Assembly: GCA_933207985.1 (NCBI GenBank)
Contig: OW240917.1
Coordinates: 124,170,573 to 124,234,572 of the forward strand
DNA from: Pelobates cultripes
Taxonomy: Eukaryota > Chordata > Amphibia > Anura > Pelobatidae
DNA length: 64,000 nucleotides
Direction of reading: 5' to 3'
Part shown: in pieces, positions 1-10,714 of the stretch
Position numbering within the stretch: the first letter of the stretch is position 1
Layout of the letters: each line of letters opens with the position of its first letter
Notes under the pieces: model-generated
The model's input: the letters and a program-made list of their open reading frames with translations, nothing else
Database searches by the model: none
Told to the model about the DNA's origin: nothing
Position numbers and translations under genes: made by a program

Positions 1-300
1 GATTTTGATACGTTTTTTGAGCTATTGCTAATCACTTATTTTATCTCAATATTTTCAAATTATACTCTTATTAATATATATATTTTATACGTTTTATTAT
101 ATATTTGAGGCGCACCCTTATTTTATTGTCTGTTTTGTATTCCTTCTTACCACTAGGGGATTAGAGGGGATTCCCCTTTGAGCAGTGCAGCCTTTTTATT
201 ACCTTCTTTTGTGGCAATTTAGCGCTGATTTTCTCTTCTTGTTTTCTCCAGTTGTCTCTGAGATAACATCATGTTCACCCATAGCCCTACATCTTTTATA
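1..300. other. AT-rich intergenic DNA, no gene seen
   Basis: No supported coding region. The stretch ends in the 14-base sequence ctacatcttttata (287-300). This recurs at 2500-2513 and is read as the left target-site duplication of the foldback insertion that follows. Confidence 0.5.
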
Positions 301-2499
301 AAAAAATCAATATGAATACCGCACTCAATATACAAAAATAGTCAAACAATGAAAGATAATCTAATTTTATTTATTATGCTCTTATTATTAAATTCATAGG
401 TATTTAGCTCTATATGAGAAAATATAATTGATCAATAGAATACATTACATCATATATTCAATAGCTATTTACAAAGTGACCTCCATGGGTATTATATAAA
501 TTCATGATAAGCATATATACACAGCTAAAAATGTTCCTGTTTAATAGTCTAAGGGCAACATATCCATATGGATAGTAGTTGGATCTGTTGTAATCTATGT
601 ACATAGAAAAAAGTAAAAATCAAAAACCAATAATGGAAAAATGAAAAAAATGGCAAAAAAGTCACACAAAAAAAAAAAGAAAAAAAAAAATCAAGAAAGT
701 TATATATCTCCTTATGTACAATAGTGCACTTTAGTAATAAATAGGTGTATCTCACCCACTGAAGTATCCTGATGGATTGTAGCCTTAGATGAAACCGGAG
801 GATTTGTGGAAAGTCTGTAATAGATGTAGAGAGTGACTGTATGCCAATCGGTGAGCTGTTAAATCCTGCTGAGTTCCTGCTGCAATAAAGACTGTCAGTG
901 ATGTCCTCATATATCTTACTGAAGGCAGTTACTAATACTCGGCAAATAGGAGATGGCCACAGTATTTGGGCAGTCACAGTGTTTGGGTTGCTCGCTCGGG
1001 ACATCCACGTCCCTTCGAAGGCCCCTGCAATCTGTTAAAAACAATTACATAAAAAACGATTTATATACACTATTCTCGGCGGCAAATTCCCGCCGCGTCC
1101 ACCTTGTAGTCCTCCTCCACTTCCGGGTTTCGGCGCCTGCGTGCGTACTTGCGTCATAGATTTCAAATGCAACTTTATTGTCAATGTATGACAAACAAAC
1201 AGCTTAAGTTAAACTTGAATGAACTATATTGGTAAAACTAACACAAGTGAATGATAGGTATATCATGGGAAGAGGACAATAAGGAGGACCCAATAAAAAA
1301 GGGGATTATTGTTGAAATACACTTGTGCATATTGAGCAACTGTGGCAGCAATAATAATAATATAGATAGTTAACCAAGGGTCCAATGGTCAATTAACTGA
1401 GTAGAGAATAGCCCTATCTAGAGGACAAAAAGGTAGTAGACCCTAATGTAAAATGAATGATAAATTTGTAGATACTTAAATAACTAAACAGCGACATAAT
1501 AGGAAAATAATACAGACAATAATGAAAAGTATACTCCTTGTGGAGAATACTTACTAGTACTGATCCAATAGTATGCTGACTCCTAACAGTTGATCAAGGG
1601 GTAAAAAGAAACCAAAAGAAAAAAAGGACAAAAAATACGAAAAAAATAAGAATTTTTTTTTTTATAAATCGTTTTTTATGTAATTGTTTTTAACAGATTG
1701 CAGGGGCCTTCGAAGGGACGTGGATGTCCCGAGTGCGCAGCCCAAACACTGTGACTGCCCAAATACTGTGGCCATCTCCTATTTGCCGAGTATTACTGAC
1801 TGCCTTCAGTAAGATATATGAGGACATCACTGACAGTCTTTATTGCAGCAGGAACTCAGCAGGATTTAACAGCTCACCGATTGGCATACAGTCACTCTCT
1901 ACATCTATTACAGACTTTCCACAAATCCTCCGGTTGCATCTAAGGCTACAATCCATCAGGATACTTCAGTGGGTGAGAGCCACCTATTTATTACTAAAGT
2001 GCACTATTTTTTGGACTAAGGACATATATAACTTTCTTGATTTTTTCTTTTCATTTTAATTTTTTTCATTTTTCCATTATTGGTTTTTGATTTTTACTTT
2101 TTTCTATGTACATAGATTATAACAGATCCAACTACTATCCATATGGATATGTTGCCCTTAGACTATTAAACAGGAACATTATTAGCTGTGTATATATGCT
2201 TATCATGAATTTATATAATACCCATGGAGGTCACTTTGTAAATAGCTATTGAATATATGATGTAATGTATTCTATTGATCAATTATATTTTCTCATATAG
2301 AGCTAAATACCTATGAATTTAATAATAAGAGCATAATAAATGAAATTAGATTATCTTTCATTATTGTTTGACTATTTTTCTATATTGAGTGCGGTATTCA
2401 TATTGATTTTTTGTGTGCAATTTTTTTAGGCTTTTTTAGGGTTAACCTCGAATACCTGCACCTTTAGTGTGATTGAGTGCCAGCACATGCTATATTTTT
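301..2499. mobile_element. Foldback insertion with ~750-bp inverted arms, 14-bp TSD
   Basis: The left arm (about 301-1065) and right arm (about 1663-2413) are reverse complements of one another apart from small indels and substitutions. The two arms therefore encode near-identical ORFs on opposite strands (549-1004 minus, 1724-2059 plus), which I do not regard as genes. A unique ~600-bp spacer separates them. The right side carries an extra ~86-bp tail (2414-2499) absent from the left. The whole unit is flanked by a perfect 14-bp duplication (ctacatcttttata at 287-300 and 2500-2513). A 14-bp TSD plus inverted arms plus a one-sided tail fits a Penelope-like insertion better than a cut-and-paste DNA transposon. 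No reverse transcriptase remains, so the class is an inference. Confidence 0.7.
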
Positions 2500-2513
2500 C
2501 TACATCTTTTATA

Positions 2514-4051
2514 CCCCACTTCAAATTACTATGAACTGCTAGCTTTTGATGGAATTGTTCATCATTATAAAACCTAGGGATGTGCATGGTCAAAAAATTT
2601 GGTTCGGTTCGGAAATTTGTGTATGTAAAAAAAATGTATCTGCTTCGGCAATTTGTACCAATGGCATTTGGTTCTGTTCATCACTTTGGAACTTGAGCAC
2701 TTTGGCATGTCGTTCGTTTTGAAAAATAAACATTTTTGTGTTTTTTTCTTAAACAGCAAAGTTTTACATTGCATAATGAACCATAGCAGCACAGACCACT
2801 TAATCTTAAAGAAGCGGTCTGGGTTTAATTAATAATTAGTAGTGTTAGTTTACACTTCACAGATAGTGCAGCCAAATGAGCCAATCAGGGAGCACTACCA
2901 GCATGCAACACTTCTTCACACTATTTATAATCCCACCCCTGTGACACCATCTTTGTGGAAAGTTTAGGTGCAGATAGTGAGCAACAGAGAGTGAGAGTAG
3001 AGGGTGAGCAGAGAGTGAAAGCAGTGTTATGGGCAAATGCAAATATTGTATTTCTCAAACTGTGTACTTTGACTTTAAGAGATATTGCAAACTGACAAGG
3101 TGTTAGAAATGGAACATATTGTTTTTTATACATACTTCTTTAAGCAATAACCTTATACCTACTTTCAGTGCATAATATGTTTACGCCAATTCGTCCCAGA
3201 CAAAATATAATAACAATAATGCATAAACAAGCTTCAAGGCTATGCTACGACTCTTCCAGTACATAATTTACTGCGGTAACCTTAAATAGATAAAGATGTT
3301 CAGACTTTAAGATGCCATCTTGTCCGAAGTCAGGGAATTTTCCATGACATGTGTACCCTTACGTTTTAGTTGTATTTTTGCCAAGTTAAGGGAGGTCCTA
3401 AAATGAATAAAGTAAAAGAAGGGTTACTTTTTCATATATTAACTACAGTTACCCTAAAATGAAGACGTCGAAGGTATAAATATGTGTACCTTTAAATGTT
3501 AACACAGAGAGAGGAGAGATTTGGAGACAGATGCTCCATCTTATAATGACAGAGAGGCTGACATGATGACATGTTCAGGAGGGTATGTTATTCTATTAAT
3601 GATATTTGCAAGCATATAGTTTAATCTTATAAACTCTGCTATAAATTATTGTAATGGATTTTATATGTCTATATTTACATTTAATAAATTATCTAAAAGA
3701 CAAAACTTTATTACTTCCAAGCCAATCCTTATTTTATATTGTATTCTCAGTTATTAGTATATTTTAAATAGAGGATCTCTTATTAATTTTATAAAATTAT
3801 GGCTAAGATATCTGTATGGTTATCCCTGCTAAGTTCTATGCTTTAAGACGTTATAGTGGTAAATAAGGGAACCAGCTGCGGTTACAGCAGAGAGTGAGAG
3901 CAGAGTGTGAGAGCAGAGAGAAAGCAATTTGTGTGTGAACAAGCAAGTGAGAGTGTATGAGAGAGAGCAAAGTGAGAGCAAGTGTTAGCTGGTAGGGAGA
4001 GCGGTGTATGGTACCCCAGGGAGAGTTGTGGTGGTGGTAGTGGGGTAGTTG
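2514..4051. other. Intergenic DNA without recognised genes
   Basis: No coding region is supported. A stretch from about 2575 rich in 'ttcggttcgg' looks like a dispersed repeat. The part near 2795-2830 (agcggtctgggt) resembles the end of the TTAA MITEs found elsewhere. The rest is AT-rich DNA with nothing recognisable. Confidence 0.4.
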
Positions 4052-4260
4052 TGGGAGATTTGCCCAGGGAGGGTGGTGGGAGGGAAGGTGGGCATTCTAG
4101 GGGACGGGAGGGTGGTGTGAGGGAAGCTAGGCGTTCTAGGGACAGGGAGGGTGGTATGAGGGAGGCTAGGTGTTCTAGGGACAGGGAGGGTGGTGCAAGG
4201 GAAGCTAGGCATTCTAGGGACAGGGAAGGTAGTGGGAGGGAAGGTAGGTGTTCTAAGGGC
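4052..4260. repeat. 39-bp G-rich minisatellite, ~5 copies
   Basis: Units of exactly 39 bp begin at 4091, 4130, 4169, 4208 and 4247 (the last partial), each starting ggYRttcta. A more diverged copy covers about 4052-4090. The purine-rich strand carries repeated GGGAGGG runs and could form G-quadruplexes. Because 39 is divisible by 3, several frames stay open across it; these ORFs are by-products of the repeat. Confidence 0.85.
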
Positions 4261-4384
4261 ATATAATATATAAGGTATATTTAGCATAGGTATTGGTTAA
4301 ATAATATTTTAATAGTCAAATTACATAAAATAGTAAATTCTTATCATGTAGCTAGCAATTACAATCTAATAAGCAAATTACATT

Positions 4385-4575
4385 TTAAATGTGATGTGAT
4401 ATCTGACTGCCATTTTGGGGTCAAGAAGGAAATTTTTCCTAGTTTGTTGCAAAATTGGAAGCGCTTCAGACTGGTTTTTTTGCCTTCTTTTGGATCAACA
4501 GCAAAAACATATGTGAAGAAGGCTGAACTTAATGGACGCCAGTCTCATTTCACCTATGTAACTATGTAATGTTTA
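4385..4575 (+). mobile_element. CR1/L2-type LINE 3' end fragment
   Basis: The sequence resembles the conserved 3' end of CR1/L2 LINEs of frogs: 'gaaggctgaacttaatggac' followed by 'ctatgtaactatgtaatg'. It is a short 5'-truncated remnant with no reverse transcriptase left. The family call is from memory of such ends. Confidence 0.6.
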
Positions 4576-4716
4576 AAATCTACTCTCCAGTCAGTGTCGA
4601 GGCTAACCTGAGAGTGGAAGCAAGCCATCACATTTTGAATAAGACGTTATTGCTGTTAACTTTTTGTCAATTTCTTATGTACTTAATAACTAGTGCTGTT
4701 TTTTTACAGGTACTAT

Positions 4717-5355
4717 GATTGCAAGGAAAATGTCCTCGCAGTCCAATGTCGCTAGGTACCTTCCTCAGGCATCAATGAGGCTAAAACACAATTCTTAATA
4801 ACAAATTAGAGTTAACAGCTTTGAGAGAGAAAAAAAAAAAGAAGGGGGGGGGGACATGAAAGACACAGGGTATTAAAGAATGTACTCAGCAGTAAATTAG
4901 CCAGTTCTACAGAGATCCAACAGATAAAATCAGTTTGGTCAGAGCATCCCTGATCACTCCACTGCCTGGTTAGGGGGGCAATAAAACAATTAGACACATG
5001 CCAGATACATGAAGGTGTCAAATATTAGCAAATTCACTAGCTCTCTTAAGGCTAGTGATGATTATTAAGGCCTTAAACTGGCATTTTAGCTTGACCTTCC
5101 ATATTTTTCTCTCCCTCTGGGTGCGGAACGATCCCATCAGTACCAAAAGTTTCACATCCTGGATACTGTGTCCAGGTTGACAGAAATGTTCTCCAAACAG
5201 GTTTCTGTTAATACCCTGTGTCTTTCATCTTCCCCTCCCCCTTTCTCTCTCTCTCTCAAAGCCATTAAATCTGATTTGTTATTATGAATTTTGTTTTAGC
5301 CTCATTAATGCATGAGGAAGGGACCTAGCAACTTGGTCTTAAAAGCATGCAATCA
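4717..5355 (-). mobile_element. Penelope-like element remnant with inverted flanks
   Basis: The flanks at about 4717-4877 and 5203-5355 are diverged inverted copies of each other (shared blocks: ggtatt/aataccctgtgtctttcat and the 'gaggctaaaaca' block). Between them, the minus strand of about 5060-5200 reads HFCQPGHSIQDVKLL followed by a stretch ending near FKAL. This resembles the C-terminus downstream of the GIY-YIG domain in Penelope-like polyproteins (HFxxxGHSxxDM...). Inverted pseudo-LTRs are a known Penelope layout. Only the C-terminal tail of the coding region survives. Confidence 0.6.
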
Positions 5356-5603
5356 GACTCTCAGTTAGTAAGTAAAATGAAATGTATCATTACATATTGC
5401 ATTATAATGATGATATTGTTGTTTTGAAGCTCACTATACTTCACTATTACACGTGTGAACTTACCTTTTGCTTTCCATCTTCTTTTTTTTTTCCAAGGTC
5501 CATCAACCTCATCTGTATCGGCTCCAAGCACATCACAGCCAAGTTCTGGTGAGTACACAAACACTAGGGGTAAATAAATAATGATGAACAGCATTTATTC
5601 AGC

Positions 5604-6100
5604 ATTAAAGGGATACTCCACTGCCTAAATAAATTTAAAAAAAAATATATAAAAATCACTGTTTAGAAGATGTACACCCAATGAAAATATGCATGCATTT
5701 AATTTTGCTTTTTTTTTTCATTGGGGCTATATTTAACAACTACTTGCAGAAGTGGCATTTCTCTTGACTGAAGTCTTTGCAAGCACTCCCCTTCTAACCT
5801 CCGCCCACACATTTTGTAGCTGTTAAATCACAGACTTTGCAAAGCAACTTAATGAGAAGTCTTTGAAAGGCAGGTGCTCAGGGCAATTGATTGCCAATGG
5901 AGTTTAGCTCAGCTGAGCTAACCAAACCAGGAAGTAAATTGACCGGTTGTCTGCTTGAAAGCTAAGGGGTGTTACCAAGTTAATTTATATTAAGTGTCAA
6001 TTTCTAATAAAATCTGCACATTTTATAAAATGAAAAAAAGAGGACACTCTCATACATAAAGCATTACTTACTATACAGCATAACTTGTGCCAAGAGTACC
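5604..6100. mobile_element. TTAA-flanked repeat (ttaaagggatactcc family)
   Basis: It begins ttaaagggatactccactg. The internal sequence (agtctttgaaaggcaggtgctc, gaaaaaaagaggacactct) recurs with divergence at about 19,915-20,295, 43,950-44,230 and 57,440-57,835. This shows a dispersed non-autonomous family with no coding capacity. The right end is uncertain. Confidence 0.5.
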
Positions 6101-6830
6101 CTTGTTACACCTGTTCTGCTGTGAAGCAGGATTTGACATCTGGCTTATGCACAGCTGCAGAAATTGAATGCAAATCCTGCTGGCTATTCACTGGCTGAGA
6201 GCATCAGATTCAGTGGACCGTTCTCAGCAAATGAATGGCTCCTAGTGCAAGGAAAGTTACATAGGACTGCCATTAGCAAGCCAACGGCACACCAGTGAAT
6301 GTTGCCGGAGGTACAGTTAAACCTTCGGGAGTAAAGGGGTTAATCCCTGTATGTGCAGTGTTTCCCAGCAAGCGGCTGCACATGCAGACTCCAGACACTA
6401 TGACCATTTCTAATCACGGAGGTTGTCATGAAGGTTGGACTAACCCTTTAACCAATGCCATTCTTGCTAATCTAGCCAATCTATGCAGAATTTGCTTAAA
6501 TCACTGAAAGAAGGGCCTTTTCACTTCACTTCACTCCCAAGGCTCCCTTTACCTCCAGTAGACATCTCAATAGCCAGATTAGTCTAAGATTTATTCACAG
6601 AAGGTCAAATATCTGCTAAAATCCCAAAATGGCATTAAAAAAAAAATTGCTATTGGAATGCTGCTGATTTAGATTTTTGAACTTTACGATTAAAAAAAAA
6701 TAATGCTAGAGACATTTAGTTCAGGATAAGTAGCCTTAAGAGGCGAAGAATGACAAGAGCAAACTAAATAGTTGCGATGTTAACAGCTGCAAATCTGCGC
6801 ATCAACAGTAACAAGTCCTGTATAGAACAT

Positions 6831-7141
6831 TTAAAGAAACACTAAAGCACCTATTGCTAAGGTCGTCTCCCTGCCTGCCCCGGTACTCATAGAGGAGCAT
6901 TGGAGACCTGATGTGCATGCACAGCGTGCGCATCAATTTTACCAATAGGAAAGCATTGGATCAATGCATTTTTTTTTTTAATAGCGGCTGCAGTCACGTG
7001 GACTGCTGAAGGAGTGTTTAACAATGTAGATGGAAACATTGCAGTTTCTCAAACTGAAATGTTTTACATTGCATGGTTAAACCTACAGGACCACAGACTT
7101 TCATCTTAAAAAGTGGTCTGGGTGACTATAGTGTCCCTTTA
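6831..7141. mobile_element. T2/Kolobok-like MITE
   Basis: The left end is ttaaagaaacactaaagcacc and the right end gtgactatagtgtccctttat. These are inverted termini of the commonest MITE family in the window (consensus TTAAAGGGACACTATAGTCACC). TTAA target use is known for the T2/Kolobok MITEs of Xenopus; piggyBac-derived MITEs also use TTAA, so the superfamily is provisional. Confidence 0.7.
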
Positions 7142-7388
7142 TAACATTCTATTCAAAAACATGTGATTTGGGGTGAATTTGCAAGGAAATGACCAAAACA
7201 GCTTAAAAATATTCTACAAACCCGCTCTTTTACCGTATCGGCTACTTTAGTCAACATCTTGCAGTTCCCTTTCACATTCATCCACCTTAATGCACTGTTT
7301 AATTTTAAATATGTAATCATAAAAATGTGCCTTTTTTTTACATTATTGGATACCTTAAAAACTTATGTGCACTTTTGTATCCATCTTT

Positions 7389-8175
7389 AACCCCTTAGTG
7401 ACCAGACCGTTTTTCAATTTTCTTACCGTTAAGTACCAAGGCACTTTTTACATTTCTGCGGTGTTTGTGTTTAGCTGTAATTTTCCTCTTGCTCATTTAC
7501 TGTACCCACATATATTATATACCGATTTTCTCACCATTAAATGGTCTTTCTAAAGATACCATTATTTTCATCATATCATTTACTATAAAAAATATAAAAT
7601 ATGATTTTTAAAAAAGGAAAAATAACTCACTTTGTCGAACTTTGACCCCCAAAATACGCATCTACAACCGCCAAAAAACACCCGTGCTAAATAGTTTCTA
7701 AATTTTGTCCTGAGTTTAGAAATACCCAATGTTAATATGTTCTTAGCTTTTTTTGGAAAGTTATAGGGCTATAAGTACAAGTAGCACTTTGCTATTTCCA
7801 AACCATTTCTTTCCAAAATTAATGCAAGTTACATTGTAACACTGGTATCTGTCATGAATCCCCAAATAACCCTTCACATGTATATATTTTTTTTAAAAGA
7901 AGATATCCTAAGGTATTAAACTTGGGGTATTTTGACTCTTTTCATGCAACCATTTTACCACCAATTTATGCCAAATTAAAAAAAAAATAATTGATGATTT
8001 ATTTGACATACATAGCAATTTAAGAATACATGTACTGAGAACTTTAAGGGTTACTGCCAAAGAACATCCCAATATGTGTTCAGTAACATCCTCTGAGTAC
8101 AGTGATCCCCCCATGTATAAGTGTGTTGGGTTCTCTGGGGGAGAGCCGCAACAAACACATAGTGTGATATGTTTA
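7389..8175. repeat. Dispersed repeat starting aaccccttagtgacc
   Basis: It starts with taaccccttagtgaccagac and runs through non-coding sequence to about 8175. Similar ends (cccttaaggac) occur at 23,208 and 26,705, and related body sequence appears at 24,190-24,690. No coding region. Confidence 0.45.
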
Positions 8176-8380
8176 AACAAATGGGAGTAAATTAATGGGC
8201 TGGCATAAAATCACTACAAAAATGCAATGCACATTAAAAAGAACTGCTGGATTGGATTCCTCAACTGCTGTGCTTCATATAAACTGTCGGGTGGAGCACT
8301 GGCCCACCCTTCGCTCCAAATGCTCCACCCATAGGAACCCATATTAAATTACACATTTACACTGTGTTGCCTTATTCACG

Positions 8381-8406
8381 ACAGACAGACAGACAGACAG
8401 ACAGAC
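8381..8406. repeat. (ACAG)n microsatellite
   Basis: Six and a half uninterrupted acag units. Confidence 0.95.
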
Positions 8407-8528
8407 ATTCTCCCTGGGGCTATTCTACAATATTTACAGCACAGCACTGCAATACCTTTGTGGGAATATATACATACCATTACTAACACAAATTACTATT
8501 TTACTGCCTAAATATGTAATGTATGGCT

Positions 8529-8988
8529 TTAAAGGGACACTGTAGTCACCTGAACAACTACAGCTTAATGTATTTGTTCAGGTGAGATCTATAGCTCCCT
8601 GCAGGCAATCTAGTGTTTACATTGATTGATAGGAATACCTCCAGTGGCCGTCACTCAGACGGCCACCAGAGTGACTTCCTATCATGTAGGGCCCTAAAAA
8701 GACCTTGTACAGACCTTGTGTGCAGGAGAGAGAAGGCACTGTGTGCGCACCTTCTCTCTCCTGCCTGTCAGCAGAGGAGAGGGGGCGGTCAAAGACCGCA
8801 AGCTGAGCTGTTAGCTCAGCTCGCGGCCGCGCGCATGTGCACAAGGGAGCAATGACGCTTCCAAATGGAAGCGTCTGATTGCTCCCTGCCGCGCCCGCCT
8901 GTTTTGACGAAATAGGGGGCGTAGCTTCACGAGGCTCCTGGCGCTGGAACCAGGTGAGTAAACTACTCTGCCTGGAGAGTCCCTTTAA
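8529..8988. mobile_element. T2/Kolobok-like MITE, complete
   Basis: TTAA at both ends (8529-8532, 8985-8988), with terminal inverted repeats aaagggacactgtagtcacc and ctggagagtccctttaa. The GC-rich centre contains a further inverted repeat (agaaggcact...accttctctctcctgc). No transposase. Confidence 0.8.
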
Positions 8989-9334
8989 TTATAGATTGGA
9001 CAACCCTTTTTCTATGATAGCCACTTATTTTAAAGTAGCAGGCAAACCTTATGTATATGCCCATATGTAACTGATTTTTAAACATATAAAAAAAACCTTT
9101 GCAGTTAGAATTTTTATCAATACATTTTAATATCAAGCTTGGATATGATCTAGAAGTGAATATACATTGCCTATTGGTCCATATGTGTTATATCAAAGAA
9201 TTTTGTTATTACCGGATGATGTGTATGTTTGAATAAATATAAATTTTTAGCTGCAAGACACTCGGATTCAATTATTAGAACACTGGTGTGTGAAAAACAA
9301 ACATCTCAAGAAAAGCTAATTTCCTTCCTTTTCA

Positions 9335-9894
9335 GTTGCTCCAAAAGAGCCTCAACTGTGCCAGGCCACCCTGGGCCCCTCATGCCTCCATAAATATAGT
9401 AAATATCTTACTGTATTCAAGCCAGAAGCTGTAACTCTGCATGCTGTTAGACTCAGAAAAACAAACAGTCTGCTGACATCAGCTGAAGTGGTAGCCTGAT
9501 CCAATCACAGTGCTTCCCCATAGGATTGGCTGAGACTGACAAAAAGGCAGATCAGGGGCAGAGCCAGCCTGATTCAAACACAGCCCTGGCCAATCAGCAT
9601 CTCCTCATAGAGATGAATTGAATCAATGAATCTCTATGAGGAAAGTTCAGTGTCTGCATGCAAAGGAAGGAGACACTGAATGTCTGGATGCATTTTAGGC
9701 AGCCATGACCCAGGAAGGATCTCTAACAGCCATCTGAGGAGTGGCCAGTGAAGTTATCACTAGGCTATAATGTACACACTGCGTTTTCTCTGAAAAGACA
9801 GTGTTTACAGCAAAAAGCCTGAAGGTAGTGATTCTACTCACCAGAACAAATTCAATAAGCTGTAGTTGTTCTGGTGACTATAGTGTCCCTTTAA
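9335..9894. mobile_element. T2/Kolobok-like MITE, inverted copy of the one at 54489
   Basis: The right end is ctggtgactatagtgtccctttaa (TTAA at 9891-9894). The body is recognisably the reverse complement of 54,489-55,080: cctcatgcctcc, the catctcctcatagagatg block and ggcagccatgacccaggaaggat are shared. The left end is degraded, so its boundary is approximate. Confidence 0.65.
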
Positions 9895-10499
9895 AATGCC
9901 TGCACCAAATATGTGTCTCATTCTGGCCCTGATTGGGAATACAGCTTTTTCATTGCTTTATATAAATCAGTATGAAGCAATGAAATAATGTGTGCTCCAG
10001 CAAACAAAAACAATGGTCACTCCTTAGGAGCATAGTCAGATTTTTATCTAAAAAATAGTTTTATCACAAGAATATTCACTATAGCAAGTAAGTGTGAGAA
10101 TCTACTGAATCTAGAAATAGCTTTTACTGTGAGACATAATGCAATATGCAAATACTGTTGCTCTATAATTATTAAATACATATACTTTGTTGTTCTGCAT
10201 TACACTACATCCTTATCATAGTATAAAGCAGGTCTTCCATTCACAATAAAAATAGAAGCTGTCATATAGACAAATACGCGATCATAAGTTTGTCCCTCCT
10301 CGCTGCCCTTACATTTAGCCTATCGACGAGCCTATCTGGTACCGTTGAAGGGAGGATAATTTTGTTCCTAACACAAAGTACTACCAACCCTTTATCCAGA
10401 TAAATATTACTTACAGATTCTATGTTGGCTAATAACGCTCGTGCTCACTACTCTCCTTGATGCAGTATGCGCACGAAAAATAACTCGTTATAAGTTTTA

Positions 10500-10658
10500 T
10501 CTTTGAATGGATTCACCCGGCGGGGAAGTTAACCAATCAGCGAGCAGCGCTCGGCAAATTCAAACTGTCTGTGTGAAGGGAAGGGACGTGAGCGCTGCTG
10601 TTGATAGAACACCGGACGCAAGTAGTGCCGGGCAGTGAGTGTCCGCCAGTGTGCAGCC
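10500..10658 (+). promoter_or_regulatory. cenpe: cenpe core promoter and 5' UTR with CCAAT and CHR elements
   Basis: This GC-rich island lies in AT-rich DNA directly upstream of the cenpe start. It contains an NF-Y-type CCAAT box (aaccaatcag, 10531-10540). About 20 bp downstream is a CHR-type element, TTTGAA on the minus strand (ttcaaa, 10559-10564); a second TTTGAA lies on the plus strand at 10502-10507. CCAAT boxes with a CHR are the known signature of G2/M genes bound by NF-Y and the DREAM/B-Myb-MuvB complexes, which fits a mitotic kinesin. No TATA box is evident, and the transcription start is not determined by sequence alone. Confidence 0.6.
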
Positions 10659-10714
10659 ATGTCGGAGGGAGACGCCGTACAAGTGTGTGTCAGGGTCCGG
10701 CCACTCATTCAGAG
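10659..10714 (+). CDS. cenpe: cenpe exon 1 (start codon, residues 1-18 plus split codon)
   Basis: Encodes [18 protein letters not shown], the first kinesin beta strand with the VCVRVRPL motif. Donor AG|gtaata. The context gcagccATG has a purine at -3, and no ATG lies immediately upstream in frame. Confidence 0.95.

Noticed and set aside
549..2059. Pair of near-identical ORFs (151 and 111 codons) on opposite strands
   Set aside because: They are the same sequence in the two arms of a foldback repeat, end in poly(A/T)-driven low complexity, and show no recognisable domain.
3882..4287. Several overlapping proline- or glycine-rich ORFs
   Set aside because: They cover the 39-bp minisatellite. 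Because 39 is a multiple of 3, any stop-free frame stays open.
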